Shown here piece after piece: positions 5,328-6,923 of a stretch of 6,923 nt of DNA. The DNA comes from Hungatella sp. UBA3147 (GTDB lineage Bacteria > Bacillota > Clostridia > Lachnospirales > Lachnospiraceae). The translations under genes were made by a program, and so were the position numbers. The stretch spans positions 8,766-15,688 of the forward strand of contig DEYX01000208.1 in the NCBI GenBank assembly GCA_002365025.1, given 5' to 3'. How positions within the stretch are numbered: the first letter of the stretch is position 1; the number at the start of each line of letters is the position of its first letter. The notes beneath the pieces are model-generated. The model had not been told where the DNA came from and did not search any database. It was given only the letters and a program-made list of their open reading frames with translations.

Positions 5328-6493
5328 GAAATCCATTATCAGATCGGATCGTAGAGATCCAGCCTTCGGGAATCCGTAAATTTTTTGATATAGTAAGTGA
5401 AATGAAGGATGCAATTTCCCTTGGAGTAGGGGAACCTGATTTTGACACGCCCTGGCATATCCGGGAGGAGGGGATTTATTCCCTGGAAAAAGGCCGTACG
5501 TTTTATACTTCCAATGCAGGTCTGAAAGAATTAAAGCTGGAGATATGCAGCTATTTAAGCCGGCGCTTCGCGGTTACATATGATCCTGACCACGAAGTAA
5601 TGGTGACGGTGGGCGGCAGTGAGGCCATTGATATTGCCCTCCGCGCCATGTTAAATCCCGGGGATGAAGTTTTAATCCCTCAGCCCAGCTACGTTTCCTA
5701 TGTTCCCTGCACCATTCTGGCAAATGGCGTTCCGGTCATCATTGACCTGGAAGCAAAGGATCAGTTTAAGCTGACAAGTGAAAAGCTGCTGGAGAAGATC
5801 ACTCCAAAGACCAAGGTACTTGTGCTTCCATTTCCCAATAACCCTACAGGAGCGGTTATGAAGGCGGAGGAGCTGGAGGAGATTGTTAAAATCGTTATAG
5901 AGAAGGATCTGTTTGTGATTTCGGATGAGATTTATGCAGAACTTACCTACGGAAGGGACCATACTACCATTGCTTCATTTCCCGGAATGAAGGACCGGAC
6001 CGTACTCATTAACGGCTTTTCAAAATCCTATGCCATGACCGGCTGGCGCCTTGGCTATACCGCGGCTCCGAGAGTGATACTGGAGCAGATGTTAAAGATC
6101 CATCAGTTTGCCATTATGTGTGCGCCGACCAACAGCCAGTATGCCGCAGTGGCAGCCCTGCGTGATGGAGATAAGGACGTTCAGGTGATGAGGGAATCCT
6201 ATGACCAGAGGCGCCGTTATCTGATCCACGCATTTAAAGAAATGGGAATGGAGTGTTTTGAACCTCACGGCGCATTTTATACCTTCCCATCTGTCAAACG
6301 GTTTGGAATGACCTCTGATGAGTTTGCTACCAGGCTCCTTCGGGAAGAAAAGGTGGCGGTAGTACCAGGTACGGCTTTTGGAGATTGTGGAGAAGGATAT
6401 CTTCGTATTTCCTATGCATACTCTCTGAAGAATCTTAAGGAGGCCTTAGGCCGTATGGACCGATTTGTCAAGAAACTGGATGGAAAGGCGTAA
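5324..6493 (+). CDS. Class I PLP-dependent aminotransferase (AlaT/PatA-like)
   Basis: The 389-residue product transfers an amino group between an amino acid and a 2-oxo acid using pyridoxal phosphate in the cytoplasm. The PLP lysine is K234 in FSKSYAMTGWRLGY. Other fold I landmarks are PSGIRKFFD near the start, GVGEPDFDTP, NNPTG with N173, SDEIYAELTY with D201 and Y204, and YLRISYA with R361, the residue that binds the substrate carboxylate. The length is normal. The start is a GTG at 5324 that overlaps the Lrp stop as GTGA; the next Met would remove the conserved N-terminal substrate region. The nearest purine-rich site (AAAGGA, 5305-5310) is far, so translation probably depends on coupling. 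Substrate cannot be fixed from sequence: alanine (alaT-like, by context), aspartate or aromatic amino acids are all possible. Confidence 0.94.
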   Translation: MRNPLSDRIVEIQPSGIRKFFDIVSEMKDAISLGVGEPDFDTPWHIREEGIYSLEKGRTFYTSNAGLKELKLEICSYLSRRFAVTYDPDHEVMVTVGGSEAIDIALRAMLNPGDEVLIPQPSYVSYVPCTILANGVPVIIDLEAKDQFKLTSEKLLEKITPKTKVLVLPFPNNPTGAVMKAEELEEIVKIVIEKDLFVISDEIYAELTYGRDHTTIASFPGMKDRTVLINGFSKSYAMTGWRLGYTAAPRVILEQMLKIHQFAIMCAPTNSQYAAVAALRDGDKDVQVMRESYDQRRRYLIHAFKEMGMECFEPHGAFYTFPSVKRFGMTSDEFATRLLREEKVAVVPGTAFGDCGEGYLRISYAYSLKNLKEALGRMDRFVKKLDGKA

Positions 6494-6498
6494 GAGGA

Positions 6499-6923
6499 AT
6501 GAATATTGTATTATTGGAACCAGAGATGCCGGCCAACACCGGAAATATCGGCCGGACCTGTGTGGCTACGGGAACGAAGCTGCATCTGATCGAGCCTCTG
6601 GGATATAAACTGAATGATAAACTGATTAAACGGGCCGGACTGGATTACTGGGACAAGCTTAATGTAACGGTATACAGCGATTATAAGGATTTTCTGAACC
6701 GGAACCCTGGAGCAAAGATCTACATGGCTACTACAAAGGGACTTCATGTCTATTCTGATGTAGAGTATGAACCGGACTGCTTCCTCATGTTTGGGAAGGA
6801 AAGCGCCGGGATTCCGGAAGAGATCCTTTTGGAGAATCAGGAACAGTGTGTCAGAATCCCTATGTGGGGTGATATCAGGTCTTTAAATTTATCCAACTCT
6901 GTCTCGATTGTGCTTTATGAGGC
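6499..6923 (+). CDS. trmL: tRNA (cytidine/uridine-34 2'-O)-methyltransferase TrmL (3' end outside window)
   Basis: An ATG at 6499 opens a frame still open at the right edge after 141 codons; the family is about 155-170 residues, so only a short tail is missing. It is a SPOUT (knotted) methyltransferase that 2'-O-methylates the wobble base of certain leucine tRNAs with S-adenosylmethionine. Motif 1 is EPEMPANTGNIGR (residues 7-19). Motif 2 is FGKESAGIP (98-106). Motif 3, part of the SAM-binding knot, is IPMWGDIRSLNLSNSVS (120-136). The start is firm because family members begin with this NIVL.EPE..NTGN sequence. The ribosome site is unusual: GAGG (6494-6497) is one base from the ATG, and GGAAAGG (6482-6488) in the previous gene is ten bases away. 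It follows the aminotransferase by five bases, probably as the last or a late gene of the same transcript. Confidence 0.95.
   Translation, partial: MNIVLLEPEMPANTGNIGRTCVATGTKLHLIEPLGYKLNDKLIKRAGLDYWDKLNVTVYSDYKDFLNRNPGAKIYMATTKGLHVYSDVEYEPDCFLMFGKESAGIPEEILLENQEQCVRIPMWGDIRSLNLSNSVSIVLYE

Noticed and set aside
1..6923. Mobile element, defence system, CRISPR array or tRNA gene
   Set aside because: No transposase, integrase, terminal inverted repeats, regularly spaced repeats or tRNA-like fold was seen; all genes fit a continuous chromosomal row with similar base composition.

Overview
The window is 6.9 kb of compact bacterial chromosome with every recognisable gene on the + strand. The largest gap between genes is 56 bases. 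Gene content, moderate GC, strong GGAGG-type Shine-Dalgarno sites and GTG starts point to a Firmicute, most likely a Clostridia/Lachnospiraceae member. This placement is inferred from protein style and gene neighbourhood, not from a marker gene. No tRNA, rRNA, CRISPR array, insertion sequence or phage gene was seen.

Layout: (1) 1-1157, the 3' part of a B12-binding-type radical SAM protein (DUF4080 family), cut by the left edge right at its CX3CX2C cluster motif. (2) 1157-1834, endonuclease III (nth), overlapping the previous stop by one base. (3) 1836-2543, a DEDDh (DnaQ-type) 3'-5' exonuclease with a GTG start. (4) 2559-2672, a 37-residue single-pass membrane protein. (5) 2690-2719, a doubtful 9-codon TTG mini-ORF behind the best Shine-Dalgarno of the window. 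(6) 2729-4219, a secreted VanW-family cell-wall protein. (7) 4238-4822, a short protein with only the C-terminal half of the PurM/HypE (AIR synthase-related) fold. (8) 4845-5327, an Lrp/AsnC regulator. (9) 5324-6493, a class I PLP aminotransferase overlapping the regulator by 4 bases. (10) 6499-6923, the tRNA 2'-O-methyltransferase TrmL, cut by the right edge.

Functionally this is a housekeeping neighbourhood rather than an island. Nth and the exonuclease are tightly coupled and both process DNA. The small membrane protein and the VanW protein belong to the envelope. The Lrp-aminotransferase pair is a local regulator-enzyme unit resembling alaR-alaT of Bacillus subtilis. The spacing allows a single long transcript. 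However, the gene for the PurM-C protein contains two tandem hairpins each followed by a T-run, then a possible promoter, and a perfect dyad lies just before the Lrp gene. The regulator-aminotransferase part may therefore be a separately controlled unit.

I did not find a clearly new multi-gene system. The most unusual items are the PurM-C-only protein with its internal hairpins, the tiny membrane protein, the mini-ORF before the VanW gene, and the overlapping start signals of the exonuclease gene.
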